Source: Mycolicibacterium frederiksbergense (GTDB taxonomy: Bacteria; Actinomycetota; Actinomycetes; Mycobacteriales; Mycobacteriaceae). From it: a stretch of DNA of 64,000 bases. The notes under the pieces are model-generated. The model was not told the DNA's origin. It did no database searches and was given only the letters and a program-made list of their open reading frames with translations. How positions within the stretch are numbered: position 1 is the first letter of the stretch; each line of letters begins with the position of its first letter. Position numbers and translations under genes: made by a program. The stretch lies in assembly GCF_029893345.1 (NCBI RefSeq), contig NZ_JARXVE010000005.1:1-64000 (forward strand), written 5' to 3'. This document shows, piece after piece, positions 48,212 to 55,031 of the stretch.

Positions 48212-49183
48212 ATGCGCGCAGTACAGGTCACCCGGCTCGACGGTCCCGACGCGGTGCGGGTGGCCGAGGTGGAGGAACCCAACGGTGACGACGCGGTGGT
48301 GATCGACGTCCACGCGGCCGGGGTGGCGTTCCCGGACGCCCTGCTCACCCGCGGTCTCTACCAGCACAAGCCCGATCTGCCGTTCACCCCGGGCGCCGAG
48401 GTCGCCGGGGTGGTTCGCAGCGCCCCGGCCGGCGCTCATGTATCGGCCGGCGACCGCGTTCTGGGCCTGACCATGCTGTCGGGCGGAATGGCCGAAGTCG
48501 TGGCCCTGCCCGCCGATCGGGTGTTCGCGCTGCCAGATGCGGTGTCATTCGAGGCCGGGGCCGGGATCCTGTTCAATGACCTGACCGTGCAGTTCGCCCT
48601 GCGCACTCGTGGCCGGCTCGCCAAGGGCGAGACCGTCCTGGTGCACGGCGCGGCGGGCGGCATCGGCACCTCGGCGCTGCGACTGGCGCCGACGCTGGGC
48701 GCGTCGCGCACCATCGCCGTGGTCTCCACCGAGGAGAAGACACAGATCGCACGGGCCGCCGGAGCCTCGGATGTGGTGCTGGCCGACGGATTCCGCGATG
48801 CGGTAAAGGAACTCACCGGCGGCCGCGGGGTCGACGTCGTGGTAGACCCGGTCGGCGGCGACCGCTTCACCGACTCACTGCGGTCCCTGGCCGTCGGCGG
48901 CCGACTGTTGGTGGTCGGGTTCACCGGCGGCGAGATCCCCACCGTGAAGGTCAATCGCCTGCTGCTCAACAACATCGACGTGATCGGCGCAGGCTGGGGC
49001 GCCTGGACCTTCTCCCACCCCGGCTACCTGCAGGAGCAGTGGGCCGAACTGCAGCCCCTGCTGGCTTCTGGCGCCGTGGCCGCACCGCAGCCCGAGGTGC
49101 ACCCGCTGGAGCAGGCCCGGCAGGCCATCGCGTCACTGGAGAACCGCAGCGCCAAGGGCAAAGTGGTACTGAAGCTGCGGTGA
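48212..49183 (+). CDS. fadB4: Zinc-independent quinone oxidoreductase FadB4
   Basis: 323 aa from the ATG at 48212 (AAGGAG upstream). It is a medium-chain dehydrogenase/reductase of the NADPH:quinone reductase type: VHGAAGGIGTSALRLAPTLGA (NADPH site) and no structural-zinc cysteines. The start MRAVQVTRLDGPDAVRVAEVEE and LFNDLTVQFALRTRGRL match mycobacterial FadB4 (Rv3141). In M. tuberculosis this gene follows fadE23; here it is nearly 38 kb away. A TTGACA with a TGACA-CC-TGTCA inverted repeat lies at 48164-48176 in the promoter. Confidence 0.88.
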   Translation: MRAVQVTRLDGPDAVRVAEVEEPNGDDAVVIDVHAAGVAFPDALLTRGLYQHKPDLPFTPGAEVAGVVRSAPAGAHVSAGDRVLGLTMLSGGMAEVVALPADRVFALPDAVSFEAGAGILFNDLTVQFALRTRGRLAKGETVLVHGAAGGIGTSALRLAPTLGASRTIAVVSTEEKTQIARAAGASDVVLADGFRDAVKELTGGRGVDVVVDPVGGDRFTDSLRSLAVGGRLLVVGFTGGEIPTVKVNRLLLNNIDVIGAGWGAWTFSHPGYLQEQWAELQPLLASGAVAAPQPEVHPLEQARQAIASLENRSAKGKVVLKLR

Positions 49184-49228
49184 GCACCTCGGCGAGGCTG
49201 AGTCCCGGCTGCCGGGACCGACTGGGAC

Positions 49229-49669
49229 TCAACCGAATTGCGCCACCAAGAAGCCGACGAGCAGGACCCCGAACCCGCCCACCTCCCCCACGATGAGCAG
49301 CACCATCGACACGTGCATACCAGCGCTCGGGTGCTCGAACTGATTCGTGGTGTCCCGGAGCGCACCGTGGACGATATAGCTCACGATGGCCGCAAGGAAG
49401 AAGAACACCAGCACCATCGCGGCCGTCAGGTTCAGCCACGTCGGCCAGGCGCTGAGCTCGACAAAGACAGCGGTCAGCAGGGTCGCGAATGCGTAAAGCA
49501 GAGAAGCCCGGTGCGCGATATCCACGTACGGATGCGCAAAGTGCTGCTCCGAGGTGACCATCTGCCGATATTTCCAAATTCCGAGTACCAGAGCGAGCTC
49601 GAAAATCAGGCCGGCCGCGAGCAGTGTCACGACGGTGTCCACACCTAATGCCTGCATCGTGTTGTCCAT
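49229..49669 (-). CDS. Four-helix integral membrane protein
   Basis: 146 aa from the ATG at 49667-49669 (GGGAGAG upstream). Four membrane segments lie near residues 10-30, 48-68, 74-98 and 118-145. Charged loops contain KYRQMVTSEQHFAHPYVDIAHRASLLY. The family was not recognised; the size and helix pattern resemble small copper/heme or DoxX-like proteins, but no motif supports that. It follows a 26-codon ORF and a large stem-loop that together make up its leader. Confidence 0.72.
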   Translation of the reverse strand: MDNTMQALGVDTVVTLLAAGLIFELALVLGIWKYRQMVTSEQHFAHPYVDIAHRASLLYAFATLLTAVFVELSAWPTWLNLTAAMVLVFFFLAAIVSYIVHGALRDTTNQFEHPSAGMHVSMVLLIVGEVGGFGVLLVGFLVAQFG

Positions 49670-49680
49670 GCGATCTCTCC

Positions 49681-49761
49681 CTATCTGATGATCCACACAA
49701 CGGCGACCCCTACCGCGGGAGTTCCTGTGCCACAGGAGAAATCACTCCCGCGTTTTGGCAT
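49681..49761 (-). CDS. 26-codon leaderless ORF containing a stem-loop
   Basis: ATG at 49759-49761, TAG at 49681-49683, 11 bp before the membrane-protein start. TATATT seven bases upstream of the ATG fits a -10 box for a leaderless transcript. The peptide (begins MPKRGSDFSCGTGTPA, ends VWIIR) was not recognised. The ORF spans the whole 49714-49752 stem-loop, so ribosomes translating it would disrupt the structure, as in leader-peptide attenuation. Coding status is inferred. Confidence 0.4.
   Translation of the reverse strand: MPKRGSDFSCGTGTPAVGVAVVWIIR
49714..49752 (-). promoter_or_regulatory. Two-tier stem-loop in the leader of the membrane-protein gene
   Basis: Outer arms of 9 bp (49714-49722 with 49744-49752) enclose inner arms of 7 bp (49723-49729 with 49731-49737); on the minus transcript a 6-nt bulge GAUUUC lies on one side. 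All pairs are perfect. TTTT follows on the plus strand only, where no gene is being read, so a plus-strand terminator is unlikely. A cis-acting RNA element in the minus-strand leader is the better reading. Confidence 0.5.
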
Positions 49762-49777
49762 AGGACAAAATATAGCA
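49754..49777 (-). promoter_or_regulatory. Leaderless-type promoter sharing sequence with the yggS promoter
   Basis: On the plus strand TTTGGCATAGGACAAAATATAGCA matches TTTGGCATAGGTCAAACGTTAGCA at 51817-51840 at 20 of 24 positions. In both cases the minus strand reads TAnnnT, seven bases, then ATG, i.e. a -10 box positioned for transcription starting at the ATG. The shared segment is longer than a promoter box needs, so a common operator or a duplication is likely. Confidence 0.5.
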
Positions 49778-49801
49778 CGGTGATCCGGCGGTCCGTCGCC
49801 G

Positions 49802-49880
49802 TCAACGCACCAGGGCGCACCCTTGGACCTCGAGCAATGCCTCCGGGACAGCCAGCCGGGCGACTCCAATAGTCGTCACG
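49802..49880 (-). pseudogene. Remnant of a RidA-family protein (C-terminus)
   Basis: Just after the MOSC gene, in another frame, the minus strand encodes NAVTTIGVARLAVPEALLEV and QGCALVR, then stops at 49802-49804. This is the characteristic RidA/YjgF C-terminal strand (T-T-V-G-V-A...P-x-A-L-V-E-I). The start is approximate because the remnant runs into the MOSC coding sequence. No upstream RidA sequence remains, so a deletion joined it to the MOSC gene end. Confidence 0.6.
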
Positions 49881-50799
49881 GCGTTGGCAACACGCCGAAC
49901 CGCACCGGATCACCAACGCGCACAACACCGGAAGATATGACACCGGCATATACGCCCGCACATGCCAAGCGACCCAGCCCCGGGATCACCTTGGTGTTGT
50001 GTTTGACAATCGTCCGAAGTGTCGAGCGGTCCAGTGGAACGTCCTTGTCGTGAGCGAGGGTGGACATCACACATCGTGGGGTACAGAGATCGATGCGGGC
50101 GTGTAACCCATCCCCCAGCGCGAGTCGGCCCCCCACCCACTCATCCTCGACCAACCCCGGTATCGCCGTATCGATCACCATCGTGGGCCGATACCGGCGT
50201 GGGTCGAAATTGGCCGTGCGGTCGATGCGCTGAAAGTGCTCGATGGTCGATGTCGTCAGCAGATGCAATGGCGTGAGGTCAAAGAAGGTTTCCCCCTCGA
50301 CCGGGGCATAGCTGAGAACATCGTCGCCATCGGCATTGGTCGTGGTGTGCGCATACACACCGTCTTTGGGAATGCCCGTCGCCTCATCCCACACGATCTC
50401 GGTCTTCGAGCCTTTCGGCACACTCGTGATCAATCGGACCGGCCGACCGAGATGACGCGACATGGCGTCATCGAGATCAGCCCCCACGTTCCGATGAACG
50501 CTCCCGTCCGGAAAGCGGACCTCCAGCGTTGGGAGCGGCTCATCGACCTTCGGCTCTTCGACGTAGTTGGCGCGGCACGCGAGCATGCTGCCGTACTTCC
50601 GTGGGTTTTTCGCGTTACAGAGATTGCCGGATTCCAGGTCGATGAAGGCGTACCGACGGTCGCCCAGTAACCCCTGTTCGCTGACGTAGCCCTGTTCGAT
50701 CGGATGTCCACCCACAGACTTGATGGGGAAACGAAAGATCGTTTTCACTGCGCCAACCCGAGTTTCGGGCTCAGGGCCGAAATGCGATGCGTCGTACAT
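49876..50799 (-). CDS. MOSC-domain protein
   Basis: 307 aa. The N-terminal MOSC beta-barrel is seen in VKTIFRFPIKSVGGHPIEQGYVSEQGLLGDRRYAFID, and the MOSC core with its conserved cysteine in ARIDLCTPRCVMST near residue 240, then VPGLGRLACAGVYAGVISSGVVRVGDPV (paraphrased positions 272-299). Such proteins bind molybdenum cofactor or sulphur carriers (YiiM, mARC, Moco sulfurase C-terminal domain). The last codons overlap a RidA remnant, so the natural C-terminus might have been altered. Confidence 0.85.
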   Translation of the reverse strand: MYDASHFGPEPETRVGAVKTIFRFPIKSVGGHPIEQGYVSEQGLLGDRRYAFIDLESGNLCNAKNPRKYGSMLACRANYVEEPKVDEPLPTLEVRFPDGSVHRNVGADLDDAMSRHLGRPVRLITSVPKGSKTEIVWDEATGIPKDGVYAHTTTNADGDDVLSYAPVEGETFFDLTPLHLLTTSTIEHFQRIDRTANFDPRRYRPTMVIDTAIPGLVEDEWVGGRLALGDGLHARIDLCTPRCVMSTLAHDKDVPLDRSTLRTIVKHNTKVIPGLGRLACAGVYAGVISSGVVRVGDPVRFGVLPTP

Positions 50800-51026
50800 A
50801 AAACTCCCACTGGCAGGACCCGTGCCAGCCCAACAAGAATGCCCTCAGCACGAGGAAGAAGGCATCCCGGTTCTGCCGATAACGGGTGATCGCAATAGAC
50901 CGAGACCTGTTGCCAGATCTCGCACGACTACCGAGGTAGCCCTTCCTCACGCCGGTCCGCCAGTGCGAAGGTATGCAGCCACCATAACGAGACGCGCTGA
51001 GGGGCCGCAAGCATGTTCGTTGTTGG
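50800..51026. other. Non-coding gap with nothing recognised
   Basis: 227 bp upstream of the MOSC gene and downstream of yggS. Open frames here read only out of frame through neighbouring genes. No promoter with good boxes, hairpin or repeat was recognised, though the MOSC promoter must lie here. Confidence 0.4.
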
Positions 51027-51824
51027 TTATTTTCCAGGCTCCGAGCCACTTGCGGTGGCCGGCCAGTAGTGGCTGTCGGGCAGAGCGCGATCGCCGAAGA
51101 TGGCCTGCCCGACCCGTACGCAGGTGGCGCCTTCTTCGATGGCCACTTCGTAGTCACCGGACATCCCCATCGACAGCTCTCCGTCCCCGACGAGATCCAA
51201 TTCGCGAGCCTGGTCGCGCAGATTGCGCAGCATCCGAAAGCATGGGCGGACACGTTCAATGTCGGAACTGAGGACAGCGATCGTCATCAATCCACGAACC
51301 CGCAGCGCGGTGTAGTTCGGCAGGGTCTTGAGGAAGTCGATCACCTGGTCGGGACCCAGACCGTATTTGGACTGCTCTCCCGATGTGTTGACTTGGACAT
51401 AGACGTCGAGTTGGCGACCGAGTCCTTGTAGACGCCGATCGAGTGCCTCTGCCGCCCTGGCATTGTCGAGCGCCTGAAACTCCGCGGCGAACTCGGCCAC
51501 GTCTTTGGCCTTGTTGGTCTGTAGGTGTCCGATCACCGACCACTGCACGTCCAAATCGGACAGGTTGCGCCACTTACGCTTGGCTTCCTGAACCTTGTTT
51601 TCGCCGAGGACCGTGCATCCGGCGGCGACGGCCAGCCGGATGCGTTCTTCGGGCACCGTTTTGCTCACCGGCAACAATCGCACCTCGCCCCGGGTGCGTC
51701 CGGCCCGCTCCAGTGCGGCATCGATCCTGGAACCCACGATCTCAAGATTGCGGGCGAACTCGCGGACAGTGGTCGCGGTCGGATGAATCGGCACCGCCGA
51801 ACCGACGCCAGCCGTGTTTGGCAT
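51027..51824 (-). CDS. YggS/PROSC-family PLP-homeostasis protein
   Basis: 265 aa, a single-domain PLP-binding protein with the fold of the alanine racemase N-terminal domain. The PLP lysine is in VRLLPVSKTVPEERI near residue 55; LGENKVQEA, QWSVIGHLQTNKAKD, LDVYVQVNTSGEQSKYG, LSMGMSGDYEVAIEEGAT and VRVGQAIFGDR are the remaining family blocks. These proteins control free PLP and amino/keto acid balance without known catalysis. It is divergent from a MocR regulator. The typical mycobacterial yggS lies in the ftsZ cluster, so this would be a second, divergent copy. Confidence 0.88.
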   Translation of the reverse strand: MPNTAGVGSAVPIHPTATTVREFARNLEIVGSRIDAALERAGRTRGEVRLLPVSKTVPEERIRLAVAAGCTVLGENKVQEAKRKWRNLSDLDVQWSVIGHLQTNKAKDVAEFAAEFQALDNARAAEALDRRLQGLGRQLDVYVQVNTSGEQSKYGLGPDQVIDFLKTLPNYTALRVRGLMTIAVLSSDIERVRPCFRMLRNLRDQARELDLVGDGELSMGMSGDYEVAIEEGATCVRVGQAIFGDRALPDSHYWPATASGSEPGK

Positions 51825-51840
51825 AGGTCAAACGTTAGCA
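51817..51840 (-). promoter_or_regulatory. yggS promoter (leaderless type)
   Basis: The minus strand reads TAACGT, then TTGACCT, then the ATG of yggS (51822-51824), the arrangement of a mycobacterial leaderless promoter. The segment matches 49754-49777 at 20 of 24 positions. It lies within 60 bp of the divergent MocR gene and may contain a MocR site. Confidence 0.45.
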
Positions 51841-51881
51841 TGGCCTGTGCAGACGTCAGAAGCCGGTAACGTGGAGACGAC

Positions 51882-53183
51882 ATGGAAATCACCGGCAGCA
51901 CCGCAACCGAGATCGCCGACCACATCCGGCGCTTGGTCGACGCTGGGACCCTTGCTCCCGGTGCATCGCTGCCGCCGGTGCGGCATCTCGCCGAGCGGTT
52001 GGAGGTCAACCGCAATACGGTCGGCTCGGCCTATAAGAAACTGGTGCAAGCAGGCGTCGCGGTCACCGGTCGCCGAGCCGGCACGGTCATCGCCGAACGT
52101 GGCCGCACAGTCGAACAAGAGGGGTTCACCCGGGACACCGCGTTGCGTGATGTTGGCAGCGGCAACCCCGCTCGGTCATTTCTCCCCGAGCCGTTCTCAC
52201 TACCCAGCCCGGGCAAAGCGCAGGCTCTCTACGGGGAACCCACTGTCGACCCCGATCTCGCCGAGTGGGCGACGGAGTGGATCACGGCGGACCACTCGCG
52301 CCCCATGAGCCTGACGATCACCGGCGGCGCCGTCGATGCCGTCGAGCGCCTACTGGCGCAAGCCCTCACCCAGGGAGACGGCGTTGCGCTCGAAGACCCG
52401 TGTTTCCTGGCGAGCATCAACACCGTCCGCGTCAACGGCTACCGCCCCATCCCGGTAGCCGTTGACGCACAGGGGATGACCGTGGAGGGTCTCCGGTCCG
52501 CACTCGAAGCGGGCGCGCGGGCGGTTGTGTGCACACCCCGCGCACACAACCCGACCGGAGCCAGCCTGACCGCGACCAGAGCTCGAGCCCTCCGCGCCGT
52601 CCTGGCCGATCACCCTCACGTCCTGGTCATCGAGGACGACCACTACTCACTCCTGTCCGTCGCGAAATATCACAGCCTCATCGCTCCAGGACGCACTCGA
52701 TGGGCACTCGTGAGAACCGTGTCGAAATTCCTCGGCCCCGACCTACGGGTCGCAATCGTCGCCACCGACGACCACACGGCCGAGCAATTGGCCGCGCGCA
52801 TCGGACCTGGACGAACCTGGACGAGTCATCTGCTGCAGCGGGCCACAGTTGCGCTGTTGACGGACGCTGGCACCCTGAAGCTCATCGGCCGCGCCCGCGA
52901 GCACTACTCCGAGCGCAATCATCACTTTGCGCGACTGCTCCAAACCCGCGGCGTCGGTATCCGGGTGGGCGATGGCCTCAACGTGTGGCTGCCGGTCGAC
53001 GGGGATGTTCGGACCCTGTCCGAGCAGCTGCTGAAGCGGGGATGGATCACCCGCACCGGCGACAGCTTCGCGTTGACCGGCGCGAGCCGCGGCGGTCACC
53101 TGCGACTGACGGTGCACGAACTGGACAACGTCGAAGCCACCGCGCTCGCCGACGACCTCGCGGCGGTCTGGCCGAACCGCTAG
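51882..53183 (+). CDS. MocR-type GntR regulator with aminotransferase domain
   Basis: 433 aa. An N-terminal winged helix (GTLAPGASLPPVRHLAERLEVNRNTVGSAYKKL, residues about 20-55) is joined to a class I aminotransferase fold containing ALEDPCFLAS, PRAHNPTGASLT, LVIEDDHYSLL and the PLP lysine in VRTVSKFLGPDLRVA near residue 280. MocR proteins sense PLP or amino compounds (PdxR, GabR, PtsJ). Being divergent from a PLP-homeostasis gene points to vitamin B6 sensing; PtsJ/PdxR-like function is inferred. Confidence 0.88.
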   Translation: MEITGSTATEIADHIRRLVDAGTLAPGASLPPVRHLAERLEVNRNTVGSAYKKLVQAGVAVTGRRAGTVIAERGRTVEQEGFTRDTALRDVGSGNPARSFLPEPFSLPSPGKAQALYGEPTVDPDLAEWATEWITADHSRPMSLTITGGAVDAVERLLAQALTQGDGVALEDPCFLASINTVRVNGYRPIPVAVDAQGMTVEGLRSALEAGARAVVCTPRAHNPTGASLTATRARALRAVLADHPHVLVIEDDHYSLLSVAKYHSLIAPGRTRWALVRTVSKFLGPDLRVAIVATDDHTAEQLAARIGPGRTWTSHLLQRATVALLTDAGTLKLIGRAREHYSERNHHFARLLQTRGVGIRVGDGLNVWLPVDGDVRTLSEQLLKRGWITRTGDSFALTGASRGGHLRLTVHELDNVEATALADDLAAVWPNR

Positions 53184-53239
53184 AACCCGCATACACCTCT
53201 CCGAGTTGACGTACCTTTGCGACACGCTGGACACCTTAT

Positions 53240-53252
53240 GACACTCCGTGTC
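53240..53252. promoter_or_regulatory. GACAC-N3-GTGTC palindrome, site 1
   Basis: GACACTCCGTGTC is a perfect 5-3-5 palindrome in the 270-bp gap after the MocR gene. Similar 13-mers with one mismatch occur at 54167-54179 and at 54953-54965, the latter upstream of the XRE-cupin regulator. Sites 1 and 2 each lie 90-195 bp from a copy of that regulator's 3' end. Confidence 0.45.
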
Positions 53253-53340
53253 CCACAGTCAAGATGTCCAGCCGCACAAGTCAACTCATGCCGCGATTAG
53301 GACACCGGCGTCCCAACCCAAACAGCGATCGTGCTCATCG

Positions 53341-53406
53341 TCATCGATTGCGGGTGTAATCAGTGTGCGTGACCACGAGCACCTCACTACGCGCACTCCC
53401 CCGCAT
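53341..53406 (-). pseudogene. Duplicated 3' end of the XRE-cupin regulator gene
   Basis: 22 codons read GSARSEVLVVTHTDYTRNR and stop at 53341-53343; the intact gene at 54372 ends GSTRSEVLVVTHTDYTRNR. About 64 bp of DNA are closely similar in the two places, beginning at the identical TCATCGATTGCGGGTGTAAT. The rest of the gene is absent. It marks a segmental duplication flanking the DinB-like gene. Confidence 0.75.
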
Positions 53407-53453
53407 GGCAGATACCCGAAACCAAACGGCACCTACTTGATCAGTTCTGCACG

Positions 53454-54044
53454 TCACATCTTCGCCTCACGTGCCAAGTGCTCAATATGTTCTCGCAGCC
53501 GGGGCCAGTACTGCGAATCGGTATCGGGGAGCCCCCGACTGTTGGCATGCAACCCCGCCGCTTCATCGATCAACTCGCGCAGGATGTCAGCATGGCCCGC
53601 GTGACGGGCAGTCTCGGAAAGCATGTGCACCAGGATGTCGTGCAGCGTGACCGAACGCCGGTGCTCGGGCCAGCCGGGAACCTCGCCTCGTCCCCCGAGA
53701 TCCAGCGCATCAATGGTGGCATTGGAATGGGCACAGGCGCGTCGGTAGAGGCTGACGATGTCATGGCGGGACTCCTCGGCGGTGGCCCACATGTCTCGAG
53801 TCGGCTCACCTTCCTCTGAGGTCAGCCACGCTGGCGGCTGCGGAAACGGCCTACTGAACACGTAGCCGAAATAGCCGATTTCGCAGCCCGCAAGGTGCTT
53901 CACCAGACCGAGCAGGTTGGTTCCGTGCGCTGCCATCGGTCGCCGCACGTCATATTCGGACAAGCCGTCGAGTTTCCACAGCATTGCCTCCCGAGCTTCG
54001 TCGAGATATCGAAGCAGCGTGTCCTTGTCCTGAGCAGACGACAT
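53454..54044 (-). CDS. DinB/DUF664 family protein
   Basis: 196 aa from the ATG at 54042-54044 (GTG one codon upstream also possible). The four-helix DinB-like fold is recognised from DTLLRYLDEAREAMLWKLDGLSE, GTNLLGLVKHLAGCEIGYFGYVF and the metal-binding ETARHAGHADILRELIDEAAG. Histidines in LVKHLAG and RHAGHAD form the metal site. The family includes bacillithiol/mycothiol S-transferases that conjugate electrophiles or drugs. It is framed by the two copies of the XRE 3' end. Confidence 0.82.
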   Translation of the reverse strand: MSSAQDKDTLLRYLDEAREAMLWKLDGLSEYDVRRPMAAHGTNLLGLVKHLAGCEIGYFGYVFSRPFPQPPAWLTSEEGEPTRDMWATAEESRHDIVSLYRRACAHSNATIDALDLGGRGEVPGWPEHRRSVTLHDILVHMLSETARHAGHADILRELIDEAAGLHANSRGLPDTDSQYWPRLREHIEHLAREAKM

Positions 54045-54166
54045 CACCGCAACCTACCTACTGCCCAGACATCTTCAAAGCCCTGACTACGACCCGCTCA
54101 AGAAGACTGCGCAGCTGCGGATTCACGCCCATCAGTCCGCGCGAGTCAACTTATGTTGTTCTAAAT

Positions 54167-54179
54167 AACACTTTGTGTC
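54167..54179. promoter_or_regulatory. GACAC-N3-GTGTC palindrome, site 2
   Basis: AACACTTTGTGTC, one mismatch from the perfect form at 53240. It lies in an AT-rich stretch (CTAAATAACACTTTG) with TATGGAT just downstream, 13 bp before the small plus-strand ORF at 54193 and 122 bp upstream of the divergent DinB-like gene. Confidence 0.4.
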
Positions 54180-54192
54180 CTATGGATGCACG

Positions 54193-54315
54193 GTGACCAC
54201 TGTGCGCGGGGTCGTCATACGCCCCCAGGCGAAGACGGTCACGATCGGACCTGGAGCCCATCAGCACAGTGCACGTCGGTCTCAAGTGCTGACCGCCGCG
54301 CCCCTCACGAATTGA
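54193..54315 (+). CDS. Possible 40-aa ORF ahead of a terminator
   Basis: GTG at 54193 to TGA at 54313-54315. The protein (starts VTTVRGVVIRPQAKTVTIGP) was not recognised and no clear ribosome site precedes it. Support is indirect: AT-rich promoter-like DNA with an operator-like site upstream and an 11-bp stem terminator immediately after the stop. It may instead be a small RNA transcribed from this promoter. Confidence 0.3.
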   Translation: MTTVRGVVIRPQAKTVTIGPGAHQHSARRSQVLTAAPLTN

Positions 54316-54350
54316 GTCCCCGCCAGGGTTTCCGGCGGGGACTCACTTTT
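54314..54350 (+). terminator. Intrinsic terminator
   Basis: GAGTCCCCGCC (54314-54324), loop AGGGTTTCC, GGCGGGGACTC (54334-54344): an 11-bp perfect, GC-rich stem followed by ACTTTT on the plus strand. It implies a plus-strand transcript ending here, from the 54.17-kb promoter-like region. Towards the minus strand it would lie 22 bp beyond the XRE stop without a T-run. Confidence 0.65.
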
Positions 54351-54371
54351 GTGCATGACGGCTACTCAAAG

Positions 54372-54899
54372 TCATCGATTGCGGGTGTAATCGGTGTGCG
54401 TGACCACCAACACCTCGCTACGCGTGCTCCCCCGTTGCCGCAGTTGATGCGGCAAGGAGGAATCGAAATATGCGCAATCACCGGCTTCCAAGGTCACCAG
54501 CTGCTCCTCGTAGCGCAGTTCCACGGTGCCCGCATGGACAAACACCAGTTCTTGCCCGGCGTGTGCGGGATGTGGATGCTCGGCGAATTTGAGTGTGGGG
54601 CGGACGATGAACGGAGACATCGCTTTTCCAAGCATTGCGGCGGCCAGCGCATGGTAGCGACCGTCCGGCCGGCCCTCCGCTCGATCCACGGCCAGCGTCG
54701 TGGCCGCCGGATCTTCGGAGAACAACTGCGCCACGTCGACCTCAAGGACCCGCGCGACTTTCATCGCAACCGCGATCGACGGCGTCGAACGTTGACGTTC
54801 GATCTTCGACAGGTAACTCTTGGTCAAACCCGTGGCTTCAGCGAGCTCCTCCAGCGTCATGCCGCGTTGCTGGCGCACCGCGCGCAGCAGGGCGCTCAT
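54372..54899 (-). CDS. XRE-family regulator with cupin domain
   Basis: 175 aa from the ATG at 54897-54899 (MSALLRAVRQQRGMTLEELAEATGLTKSYLSKIER); earlier in-frame starts would add an unrelated 29-residue tail. Helix-turn-helix at residues about 13-35, then a cupin fold with ELVFVHAGTVELRYEEQLVTLEAGDCAYFDSSLPHQLRQRG. Such regulators (PuuR/SutR type) sense small metabolites through the cupin. Upstream lies a GACAT-CTT-GTGTC site and an extended imperfect inverted repeat (54908-54956), probably for autoregulation. Confidence 0.85.
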   Translation of the reverse strand: MSALLRAVRQQRGMTLEELAEATGLTKSYLSKIERQRSTPSIAVAMKVARVLEVDVAQLFSEDPAATTLAVDRAEGRPDGRYHALAAAMLGKAMSPFIVRPTLKFAEHPHPAHAGQELVFVHAGTVELRYEEQLVTLEAGDCAYFDSSLPHQLRQRGSTRSEVLVVTHTDYTRNR

Positions 54900-54952
54900 G
54901 ACTCTGTCCACTGAGTTGATGACACCCAGACAGTCTGTCACATCAACTACTG

Positions 54953-54965
54953 GACATCTTGTGTC
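54953..54965. promoter_or_regulatory. GACAC-N3-GTGTC palindrome, site 3 (XRE promoter)
   Basis: GACATCTTGTGTC, one mismatch from the perfect palindrome at 53240, 54 bp upstream of the XRE-cupin start. Next to it, GTCCA..GTTGATG..GACA and its imperfect complement form a larger inverted repeat between here and the start codon. Autoregulatory operator candidate. Confidence 0.45.
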
Positions 54966-55031
54966 TTCCCGCCTCGCCGTTTTCACCGCGCCGGCGCCTT
55001 GGCTGCACCTCAGCCCGCTGGAGCAGGTCGA

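Noticed and set aside
49714..49756. Plus-strand intrinsic terminator (stem followed by TTTT)
   Set aside because: No plus-strand gene precedes it closely; the fadB4 stop is over 500 bp away with an opposite-strand gene between. The minus-strand leader explanation fits better.
50771..51259. 162-codon minus-strand frame upstream of the MOSC gene
   Set aside because: It runs out of frame through yggS and has no recognisable protein features.
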